Below are positions 43,307 to 50,534 of a stretch of 64,000 bases of DNA, in pieces. Below the pieces are notes generated by a model. The model did not search any database and was not told the DNA's origin. It worked only from the letters and a program-made list of their open reading frames with translations. Within the stretch, counting starts at the first letter, position 1; each line of letters opens with the position of its first letter. The translations under genes were made by a program, and so were the position numbers. This DNA is from Pseudomonas sp. GV085 (GTDB taxonomy: Bacteria; Pseudomonadota; Gammaproteobacteria; Pseudomonadales; Pseudomonadaceae), in NCBI RefSeq assembly GCF_003050925.1, contig NZ_QAOV01000006.1:124001-188000 (forward strand), given 5' to 3'.

Positions 43307-44536
43307 TTAGTCGACCAGTATTCGAATGTTTGAGGTGCCCCACATGGTGTAAACATCGGCGAGCAGTGCACCGTTATTGATGTCTTCCAATTCAGTCTGT
43401 GTAATCTCGGCATCGCCTTGTTTGCCATAGAGCGTTACGGTATCGCCGGGCTTGACGTTTTTTACGTCGGTCACATCTACCATAACTGTGTTCATCGAAA
43501 TTTTTCCGACTGTGGGCACTTTCACGCCATTGATGACGACAAAAGACTTGTTGGTAAACACTCGGCGGTAGCCATCTGAGTAACCTACTGGGATGTTGGC
43601 GAGCCTGGAGTCTCGAGTCAGAGTGAGGGTGCGGTCATATCCCACCGTGTTTCCGGCAGGATAAGTGTTGACTGCAGCAACCTTGCTTTTGAGTGACATG
43701 ACGCGTTTCAGCTCGGCGCGGCCGATCAAATCGCCGTAAAGTGCTCCGCCTACGCGCACCATGTCCAAGTGGGTTGCCGGGACGTCAAGCGTTGCGAACG
43801 AGTTGGCACAATGAACGGTGATTTCGTCACGGTTCAAGTGGGCCGTCTTGATGATCCAGTCCTGCTCCGACATGAACTTGTCATAGGCCTCCATGACGAA
43901 GGCCTTATCCTCGACGGCGAAGTGCGTCATGATCCCGGTGACCTTCAGTCCCTTCATTGAGGTGATTTCCAGTACGTCTTTTTTGCCCTGCTCGGTGGCA
44001 AGCTCCAAGCCATTCCTACTCATGGCGCCCGCATTGGTAACGAGATGAATTTTGATCGGCTTGCCATGGTGTTCTGCCAGCGTGCTGATGGCTCGGGCTA
44101 CCTGTGCATTGCCGATAAGCTCTTCAATGTCATAAGGCAATGCGCTGACGATTTCTCCCTCCGTGGCTTGCCGAACGCGAATAATTTTTCCTGTGTAGCC
44201 CTCTTTTCTGGCAATTCGCGCTTCTTCATTACTCGCAATGCCGATGCAATTAATGCCCGATTCCATGATCGTCGGAATCAATAATGCGATACCGTGGCCA
44301 TAAGCATCTGCTTTCATCACGGCGCACAAGCTACTGCCTTTCGATAATCCGCTTTTTACGAATTCTATATTTTGCTTGAAAGCAGATTTACTGATCTCTA
44401 ACCAGGCGTTTGTTTGGGCTATTGTTGCATTTACATCCTGCTTGAAGTTGTATTCCTGTAACAGCGGTGCAGCGACAGCCTGAGTGCCGAGTGTCAATAA
44501 GCCAACAGCAACAAAGTGAGAGGATATTATTTTCAT
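43307..44536 (-). CDS. bsr: Periplasmic broad-specificity amino acid racemase
   Basis: 409 residues from ATG 44536 (AGGATG upstream); the frame extends to 44590 without a start signal. A signal peptide (LLTLGTQAVAA) precedes the alanine-racemase fold: PLP lysine in CAVMKADAYGHGIAL and the catalytic-tyrosine region VGYSDGYRR, GKISMNTVMVDVT. Export and the Bsr-like sequence mark a broad-spectrum racemase (Lys, Arg, Ala and others) rather than housekeeping Alr. The Pseudomonas putida enzyme has been reported to convert L- to D-canavanine, which fits this island. A GAGC/GCTC palindrome lies upstream at 44645-44657. Confidence 0.85.
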   Translation of the reverse strand: MKIISSHFVAVGLLTLGTQAVAAPLLQEYNFKQDVNATIAQTNAWLEISKSAFKQNIEFVKSGLSKGSSLCAVMKADAYGHGIALLIPTIMESGINCIGIASNEEARIARKEGYTGKIIRVRQATEGEIVSALPYDIEELIGNAQVARAISTLAEHHGKPIKIHLVTNAGAMSRNGLELATEQGKKDVLEITSMKGLKVTGIMTHFAVEDKAFVMEAYDKFMSEQDWIIKTAHLNRDEITVHCANSFATLDVPATHLDMVRVGGALYGDLIGRAELKRVMSLKSKVAAVNTYPAGNTVGYDRTLTLTRDSRLANIPVGYSDGYRRVFTNKSFVVINGVKVPTVGKISMNTVMVDVTDVKNVKPGDTVTLYGKQGDAEITQTELEDINNGALLADVYTMWGTSNIRILVD

Positions 44537-44976
44537 TATTTCATCCTTTGAGTTATTTTTTGTAGCGGTAGTTGGTGTCGTGTTGTTCACTCAATGCTAC
44601 ACTGCCAATACACAGGTGCCAGTTGGCAAATAGCTTGTTGCATAGAGCGTTTTGCTCGTTATAGCAAGCTAACTGCTCGTGTGGGTTATTCTGAAGTTAG
44701 TATCTTTGCTGTTTCTGTCGGAAGGCTGGCGGGGCGGTATGGGAGCGGTTCGTGAGAAGGGAGTTGGTTTTCAATCAACGCCGATATAGACCCAGCCTGA
44801 TTCCTCGCACCAATGCCTGTTCTAGATTAGTTCCGATTTTGAGATGGGTTAGTCTTGCGTCGGCACGTGGGTCAATTTGGCATCGGCGTCAACAGGCCGG
44901 AATCGATCTGAAGAAAGCGCTCGACGATGTCCGCGAAACTATGAGGACGCAGCACTAAAGACGCCGACTTATGAAG
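44537..44976. other. Racemase upstream region and IS remnant
   Basis: The palindrome GAGCGTTTTGCTC (44645-44657) lies about 110 bp before the racemase. From about 44850 begins a 50-bp sequence (GTCTTGCGTCGGCACGTGGG and onwards) that is repeated in inverse orientation at about 45187-45238 and partly again at 45316. Such multiple end repeats are typical of IS21-like termini. No intact gene. Confidence 0.45.
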
Positions 44977-45342
44977 GCGGTAGGGATCCTGTCGCGGCGT
45001 ACGCTGGAAAAAACATCATCGACTCGGCCGGTGAATGCTCATAAGTTGAGGACAACACCGCACCGAGCCGATCGGCCTAGCAGGTTCCAGGGACTCTTCT
45101 TCTCTTCGGCATAGTCGTAATGCAGGTAGTGACGTCTCACCTGGGAGCCGGCCAGCACATGGTTCTGACAGCGATCGATGACGTCCAGGCTTGTTGACGC
45201 CGATGCCGAATTGACCCACGTGCCGACGCAAGACTGACCTACCTCCAAAACGGAAAAAATCCAGCACAGGCAACGGTTCGCGAGGATTAGACTGTGTAAG
45301 TGACATCTCGGCAATGGGGTTAATTCGGCGTCGGCGCCAACA
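44850..45342. mobile_element. IS remnant with inverted end repeats
   Basis: Inverted copies of a roughly 50-bp end sequence at 44850-44901 and 45187-45238, and a third partial copy at 45316-45342 (GGTTAATTCGGCGTCGGCGC). The pattern of repeated ends resembles IS21-family termini, but no transposase survives. Between them lies a duplicate of the integrase 3' end. Confidence 0.45.
44977..45191 (-). repeat. Duplicate of the integrase 3' end
   Basis: About 215 bases nearly identical to 45342-45557, in the same orientation. On the minus strand it reads LDVIDRCQNHVLAGSQVRRH and onwards with the recombinase tyrosine, then shifts frame. The two copies flank part of an IS remnant. Confidence 0.75.
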
Positions 45343-46470
45343 GCGGTAGGGATCCTGTCGCGGCGTACGCTGGAAAAAACATCATCGACTCGGCCGGTGA
45401 ATGCTCACAAGTTGAGGACAACACCGTACCGAGCCGATCGCCTAGCAGGTTCCAGGCACTCTTCTTCTCTTCGGCATAATCGTGATGCAGGTAGTGGCGT
45501 CTCACCTGGGAGCCGGCCAGCACATGGTTCTGACAGCGGTCGATAACGTCCAGGCCGACCCCCGACGCCTGCATCATGGTCGCTGTCGTGCGGCGCAGGT
45601 CATGCGGCGTCCAGTCGCCGTTTTGGCCGTCGGCCAGGACCAGGGTGTCGTCGTGGCGCCGTCGTGAGAGGACCTTGCGGTTTTTGAACCGGGCCTGACG
45701 ATCGCCGACCTGTTTACTCACCACTTTCACATCCACATGCCCATCATCCTGCTTGTTGGGGAAACACCACTGGGAATGTCCCGTCAGGGTCTTGAGTTCC
45801 TGAAAAAATGCAGGGCGAAAGGGGAGAGGAAGACATGGTGGTCCTGTTTTTTGCCGCGAGTGCCTTTGACATTTTCACAGGGAAGTAACCAGGTCTGCTG
45901 GTCCAGATCGACGTTCTTCCATTCGGCCTGCAGTAACTTGCCAATCCGGCACAAGGTGCCGAGGCTGATCCAGAGCGCGAGTTGGGTCTCCTTCTTCAGT
46001 GGTCGAATGCCCTCGTACTTTTGCCCGGCAGGGAGGGCCTCGTAGTCGCCAGGGGTTAGGGGGGAGATGTCAACCAGTTCAGTCGGATCACCCTCAACCA
46101 GTAACGCCCGCCAAGGTTGGCGCTTTCTGGCCCAGCTGAACATCTGAGTGAGGTCGGCGAAGAAGCTGATGGCTTGCCGGTGAGCGCCGCGGTTGACCAC
46201 GGCCCGGATCAGCGCCCGAACATCGTGTTCGGACACATTGCTCACCGCTGTCTTGCCGAGTGCCGGAAAGAGATCCTTGGTAAAACGGCGCTGCAATTCA
46301 GCATTACCGTCTTTGCGCGCCACGCCATCCAACAGCCACGCCTTGGCCAGATCTTGGACGGTCAGCGTTTGCACCTTCGTTGTTTTTACTTGTCGGTGGA
46401 AACCGGTAGCAACGCTCAATACCTAGGCTACTCGCAGACTGAGGGTACACATAGAGGTAGAAAATTTTTT
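45320..46470 (-). pseudogene. P4-type tyrosine integrase, frameshifted and N-terminally truncated
   Basis: Two frames make one integrase. Upstream piece (46419-45784): core-binding domain AKAWLLDGVARKDGNAELQR, then catalytic Arg in SLGTLCRIGKLLQAEW. Downstream piece (45736-45320): HDLRRTTATMMQASG (HxxR box) and RRHYLHHDYAEE (nucleophile Tyr). A frameshift lies at about 45740-45784. The normal N-terminal DUF4102-type domain and an ATG are missing. It lies beside the 40-bp repeat and tRNA-like end at 46510-46574, so it is probably the integrase of the island to its left, now inactive. Confidence 0.8.
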
Positions 46471-46509
46471 AACTCAAAAATTCCCTTTATTTTCAATAAC
46501 AAAGAGAAA

Positions 46510-46574
46510 GGTTCGATTCCGACTCCGACCATATATATCAAGGGCTTGCGTGAGATACCTCATGCAGGCCCTTA
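46510..46574 (+). repeat. Right island boundary: tRNA-like 3' end plus 40-bp repeat
   Basis: GGTTCGATTCCGACTCCGAC ending in CA looks like the T loop and acceptor end of a tRNA, without a matching 5' half. It is followed by 46535-46574, an exact copy of 9379-9418. Left and right copies enclose about 37 kb, including the candidate canavanine genes, with the broken integrase just inside. Confidence 0.65.
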
Positions 46575-46625
46575 TTTCTTTGCTCCGCAAAAACCAGCCT
46601 CTGCTCCGCAACTCGTTGCCGCTGA

Positions 46626-46946
46626 TCACTTCGTAGGCGTAACTTTCATCCCCTTACGCATCCGGTCGAGGGTGGTGATGTCGGTGGTTTCGCGGTCTTT
46701 CAGGGTGGTGTCAGTGGTGCCGGCGTTCGGGCCGCCGATGCCCATGCCGATCTTTTCGCCCATCTGTTCGGTCACGCCGTAGATGTTGATCGCGCTGAGG
46801 AATTGACTGGGTTCCTGCATGCGGGTTTCCAGGGTCTGGGTGACGCTTGGCGCGGTTGCGAATTTGGTGGCCACGTTCGGCACGCCGTGCAGCTTGGCCA
46901 ACTGACCGAGGTAGGCGTTGAAGTGGGTGCGGGTATCGTTGCGCAT
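46626..46946 (-). pseudogene. P2 gpN-like major capsid protein, 5' part only
   Basis: 107 residues matching the start of P2-type major capsid proteins: MRNDTRTHFNAYLGQLAKLH, PSVTQTLETRMQEPSQFLSA, INIYGVTEQMGEKIGMGIGG. Normal length is about 340, so two thirds are lost; the break lies near the island boundary. Downstream on the same strand of the scaffold gene, as in P2. Confidence 0.8.
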
Positions 46947-46988
46947 GGTGTCGTCCTTCGGTATTCGGGGCTGTGGGTGGGCCGGCTG

Positions 46989-47819
46989 TCAGCAGTCGGT
47001 CATGACCTGGTTGTCGCCACCGGTGACCGGAGGGCGCTTCGTTTGGTTGTGGTCCTGGGTGGTGGAGAGCCTGTTTTTCAGCTCTTTCAGGTCGGTGCTG
47101 ACCTGTTCGATTTGCGTCTTTAGCCCAGCGGAAAACTTCTTCCCGGCAACCAGTTGTTCGGGCAGGTCTTTGACGTGCTCGGCGACGGTTTCGACGGCTT
47201 GGCTGATCTGGGTGAATTCGTTGTCGTCCTTGGCTTGTTTGCCCTTGAGCAGGGTTTGCACCTTGCTGAACAGTTGGGCGCCGAGGCTGGGCTTGTCTTC
47301 GATTGCCTCGAATGTCAGCACGGTCTCCAGTGCCTCAGTGAACATCGAGGTCGCGGAGTAGTGGCGATCCTTGAACGGGCTGGCGTCAGGTTTCTGGGCT
47401 GAGAACGACAGCACGTCGGTGCCGAGGCTGGCCGGGGAATCGGTGATGCCAAGGCCGACGATGTAGGCCTCGCCGGTGTCGGCGAAGCTGTCGTCGATCT
47501 CTATGGAGGTGTAGACCTTCTGCTTGGCCTTGTTCAGGGCGATCAGTTCGGCGGCCGGCTCGACCTGGGCGAACAGGGCCAGTTTCTTCTGGCCACCGAT
47601 GCCCACTTCTTCGGTCTTCACCGCCAGCACGTCGCCATAGGCCTTGACCGGGCCATCGGGTAGCACGCTGCGGTAGTGCTCCAGCCAGATGCGGGCGCCG
47701 TAGGTGGACGGGTTGAAGTTCGTCGTGGCCTGTTCCAGCCAGTTGCGCTTGATGGTGCGCTTGTCCGAGGTTGCGCCCTCGACAGCGACGCGGAACCAGT
47801 TGCTGCGAAACTTCTTCAT
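46989..47819 (-). CDS. P2 gpO-like capsid scaffolding protein/protease
   Basis: 276 residues from ATG 47819 (GAGG upstream), close to the normal 280-residue length. N-terminal protease part: KFRSNWFRVAVEGATSDKRT, YGARIWLEHYRSV, YGDVLAVKTEEVG; the C-terminal part is a coiled, Glu/Lys-rich scaffold. In P2 this protein guides capsid assembly and cleaves itself and gpN. It is intact but isolated, flanked by broken gpN and gpP, so it is a prophage relic. Confidence 0.82.
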   Translation of the reverse strand: MKKFRSNWFRVAVEGATSDKRTIKRNWLEQATTNFNPSTYGARIWLEHYRSVLPDGPVKAYGDVLAVKTEEVGIGGQKKLALFAQVEPAAELIALNKAKQKVYTSIEIDDSFADTGEAYIVGLGITDSPASLGTDVLSFSAQKPDASPFKDRHYSATSMFTEALETVLTFEAIEDKPSLGAQLFSKVQTLLKGKQAKDDNEFTQISQAVETVAEHVKDLPEQLVAGKKFSAGLKTQIEQVSTDLKELKNRLSTTQDHNQTKRPPVTGGDNQVMTDC

Positions 47820-47987
47820 GCCGGGAATCCTCATTGCGTGGGGCGCCTGCTGGTGGGTGAGCAGTGCGTTGCGATGAGGGCATGGTCGTGACGCGCGCGA
47901 GTGGCGGCAACGAGGTGGGACTGTAGGGAAGGGCGGTACAAAGGGCGGCGCTATTGAGTCGCGAGCGCGGGCGGCAGCATCGCGGCC

Positions 47988-48126
47988 ATGACTATGACCG
48001 AATTGCTGCCCATCGATCCCCGCCGCCAATCCAAGTTTCTGTACTGGATGGGGTGGCGCGTCTGCGAGATTGCCGAGGCTACGGGCGAAAAGGAAAACAA
48101 ATGGCTGTACGGGACAGATCACATAT
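47988..48126 (+). pseudogene. P2 gpP-like terminase large subunit, N-terminal fragment
   Basis: From ATG 47988: MTMTELLPIDPRRQSKFLYW then GWRVCEIAEATGEKENKW, the small helix-turn-helix-like start of P2 gpP. The gene is cut at about 48126, where IS-derived sequence begins. Divergent from gpO as in P2. A middle fragment of a gpP gene lies far away at 9560-9830. Confidence 0.7.
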
Positions 48127-48141
48127 CCATTAGGTAGGCGG

Positions 48142-48528
48142 TCAACTATGACGGCATTGAGATCCAGAAGCTCTCTCTACCAGGGCTTTATCGGGAGGCG
48201 CCAGATACAGCCCGATGACGTCCCAGAATTTCTCTTCGAAGTTCGGGTCGTCGGACAGCTTGAAGGTGCGTGTCAGGTGCGGTTTTATATCGTTGGCGGC
48301 CCATATCCGCTGGACGCTGGCCGGTGAAATGCCGGCGACTCGAGCCATGCTTCGACAGCTCCAAGTACGTACCGAATAGCGGCTACAGGCCTCTTGGTTG
48401 CGGCGCAGCGCCCGGCTTACCGTCGAGGGCGCTCGGTTGATCAAGCAGGTGATCCTTCGCTGACTAAAGCCTTGGGCTTGGCCGAGCTGGATGGCGACGC
48501 GTTCTTCAACGCTGAGTTTGCCTTAGGT
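48142..48528 (-). pseudogene. IS30 transposase start fused to an IS630 fragment
   Basis: On the minus strand, 48528-48375 reads the N-terminus of an IS30-family transposase (LSVEERVAIQLGQAQGFSQR, INRAPSTVSRALRRN), with an in-frame stop at the third codon. At about 48361 it changes to 183 bases identical or nearly identical to 61489-61672 of the IS630 copy (RSMARVAGISPASVQRIW to PPDKALV), then becomes unrelated. A chimera formed by insertion or recombination. 48529-48679 shows no gene. Confidence 0.75.
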
Positions 48529-48679
48529 CATAGTCGAATATAGCCCGCCAGCGTACCGGAATTAACCGCCTTGTATGTCAGTGCTACGCACTCACGCGCC
48601 AGGTATAATGAAAAAACTTGCATTGTCTTCGCCGTTTCCGCAGAGTTGAGGTAATCCTGAAGGATAATGAGCTCATGAC

Positions 48680-49408
48680 ATGGATAGTCAATTCAAATAC
48701 TCTGATTTCGTCCCGGCCGACGAGAGTCATTCAAGCGTCTGTTTACAATCCGAACTTGAAAACCTGTTGGGGGACCTTCAGGGATTAAGCTATGCCTACT
48801 TTGCTGTTCCTCGAAATCGTGAAACGGCTCCTCTTATTATTTCAGATTATCCATCGCCCTGGCTGAAAGCCTATAAGGGAGCCAACTATCATTTGATCGA
48901 TCCGATCATTCATCACGGTCTTAAAAGTTGCGCGCCATTTTCTTGGAGTGATGCGCTCCAGGCTGTTTCCTGTGACAAGAGTCGGGAGTTGTTTCGACGT
49001 TCCAGCCAATACCGGATCTGCTCCGGCGCCACCTTTATCCTGCATGACCCCTGTGGAGTGTTCAGTTCGTTGAGTCTTTGCAACGGCGGGCAGCAAGCCG
49101 ACTTCGATCGCCGCATGGCCGACCAGCAGGGGCAGATACAGATGGCACTGATCCGCTTTCATAGCCGACTGTTGAGCCTGCGGACGGTGGATGAACTGTT
49201 TTCCAAACTTCAGAGTGGGCCACTTTCGGGCAAGGAGATGGGGGTGCTCAAGTGGGTGATGATGGGCAAGTCCTACCGGGAAATCGCGCTGATCTGCGCG
49301 ATTTCCGAGCGCACGGTCAAATTTCACATGTCCAACATTTCCGGAAAACTGCAGGTCTGCAATGCCAAGCAGGCGGTTTATGAGGCTCGACGCCTAGGCA
49401 TCCTCTGA
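48680..49408 (+). CDS. LuxR-family quorum-sensing regulator
   Basis: 242 residues. The acyl-homoserine-lactone-binding domain holds the conserved Trp, Tyr, Asp-Pro and second Trp (PWLKAYKGANYHLIDPI, FSWSD) and the Gly of ICSGATF. The C-terminal GerE helix-turn-helix is complete (LSGKEMGVLKWVMMGKSYRE, ISERTVKFHMSNI). It is convergent with the luxI-type gene, 22 bases apart. It should respond to the cognate acyl-homoserine lactone and act on the lux-box-like palindromes at 50119-50297, in front of luxI and the biosynthetic operon. Confidence 0.9.
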   Translation: MDSQFKYSDFVPADESHSSVCLQSELENLLGDLQGLSYAYFAVPRNRETAPLIISDYPSPWLKAYKGANYHLIDPIIHHGLKSCAPFSWSDALQAVSCDKSRELFRRSSQYRICSGATFILHDPCGVFSSLSLCNGGQQADFDRRMADQQGQIQMALIRFHSRLLSLRTVDELFSKLQSGPLSGKEMGVLKWVMMGKSYREIALICAISERTVKFHMSNISGKLQVCNAKQAVYEARRLGIL

Positions 49409-49430
49409 TTCAGGCGCTGATCCGCTTGGG

Positions 49431-50090
49431 CTAACCGAGCGGTGTGTCGCGGATGTACAGACGATGCGGCCACTGGCTTGCCTGCGTGGATGACAAGGGT
49501 TGCTTGCGCGCAATACTGGACATCAGCCGCTGACGATTGAACTCGGTTACCGGCATGTTCAGCAGCAGCACCTTTTCCCCCGGAGAGGCTTCGCCGGTAT
49601 CCAGCACTTCGTAGTGCCAGCCGGCGTTGCGTACGACCCGTCCCATGGCATTGCTAACCACGGTGATGATCGATTCCAGGCCACTGCCTGCGGCATAGTT
49701 GTGCATGCAAAAGAGCAGCATTTCGGTCAGCGGTGCCTGGGCCAGGCCGTATTGGCGTGATCGGATCTTGTCGACGAAGAAGCGACTGGACTCGGCCATC
49801 AGCGCGTGCTTGGGCGGCTCGCAGCGGAAAAAGTCACGGAACGGCCCTTCGACCATATAGGGATCCAGAGTGCTGATCAGGCGCAGGCCGGCCAAGGGGA
49901 CACCCTCCCAGGTACCGATCAGGTAGGTCGTCCGCTCGCTGTCGTATTCATCGAACTCGATGCCGTTGTTTATATTGACCTTCCAACTTAAACGATCAGC
50001 GAATACTTCCTTGCGCAGGCGATACAAGTCGGCGACCCAGGCGTGGGGTGTCGCACTATAGTCAAGCGCGTGAAACTCGATAGCTTTCAT
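49431..50090 (-). CDS. LuxI-family acyl-homoserine-lactone synthase
   Basis: 219 residues from ATG 50090. The frame runs open to 50273, but the LuxI family starts at MKAIEFHALD. Invariant residues are in place: RLRKEVFADRLSW (Arg, Phe, Trp), EFDEYDSER (Asp, Asp), AGLRLI and ESSRFFV (Glu, Arg). It makes an acyl-homoserine lactone from S-adenosylmethionine and acyl-ACP; the chain length cannot be read. Possible lux boxes upstream suggest autoinduction. Confidence 0.92.
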   Translation of the reverse strand: MKAIEFHALDYSATPHAWVADLYRLRKEVFADRLSWKVNINNGIEFDEYDSERTTYLIGTWEGVPLAGLRLISTLDPYMVEGPFRDFFRCEPPKHALMAESSRFFVDKIRSRQYGLAQAPLTEMLLFCMHNYAAGSGLESIITVVSNAMGRVVRNAGWHYEVLDTGEASPGEKVLLLNMPVTEFNRQRLMSSIARKQPLSSTQASQWPHRLYIRDTPLG

Positions 50091-50112
50091 GTTATTAACG
50101 TTCTTCCATGGG

Positions 50113-50132
50113 AACTGGTACTTAAGTACTAA
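50113..50132. promoter_or_regulatory. lux-box-like palindrome 1
   Basis: ACTGGTACTTAAGTACTAAG, centred on the perfect core TACTTAAGTA (50119-50128), about 25 bp upstream of the luxI start. Confidence 0.45.
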
Positions 50133-50230
50133 GTGGTGCGGCTCGTACAGGTCGCGGGGAATGAACTTCCGGGTACGAAAAATCAATCGCGCGACCATTG
50201 TTAGTTTATCAATGTCCGCCCAGCGGCAAC

Positions 50231-50246
50231 CTGTACTTAGGTGCAG
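50231..50246. promoter_or_regulatory. lux-box-like palindrome 2
   Basis: CTGTACTTAGGTGCAG, a 16-bp imperfect palindrome with CTG...CAG ends, 140 bp upstream of luxI. Confidence 0.55.
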
Positions 50247-50281
50247 TTGCAGGTTGCATAGTTTGATTTTCATCGCGCTAT

Positions 50282-50297
50282 CTGCACCTAGATACAG
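50282..50297. promoter_or_regulatory. lux-box-like palindrome 3
   Basis: CTGCACCTAGATACAG, nearly the reverse complement of palindrome 2 and 51 bp from it, about 240 bp before the ketosynthase start. The pair could serve both divergent promoters. Confidence 0.55.
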
Positions 50298-50534
50298 TTG
50301 TTCTCTCTGGGTAACTACGGCAACTTATGCCGGGCAGTGGTTAAGCCCCCTATGACGCCGCAGCGCTGAACTTTTCAATGCTGGACGAATGTTCCAACCA
50401 AGGCGTCATGGTTTGTACTTGCGAGTGCTCCACTTGCCTATATCGCCGAACATGCCAATGACAGTCTGAGCGTCTGGATCAGGCTTATTCACGCTGTGCG
50501 GCATTCCAGTCAAGACATCGAAACAGGGAAGATC

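Larger units (their letters stand above)
50091..50534. other. Divergent control region of luxI and the biosynthetic operon
   Basis: About 440 bases holding the three lux-box-like palindromes (listed separately) and a weak fourth candidate near 50412-50432 (TTGTACTTGCGAGTGCTC). No further gene. Confidence 0.6.

Noticed and set aside
44752..44958. 68-codon plus-strand frame before the IS remnant
   Set aside because: No ribosome site or recognisable family, and its second half lies in the repeated IS end sequence.
46700..48126. A complete P2-like prophage
   Set aside because: Only gpO is intact; gpN and gpP are cut, and no portal, tail, lysis or integrase genes of the phage follow.
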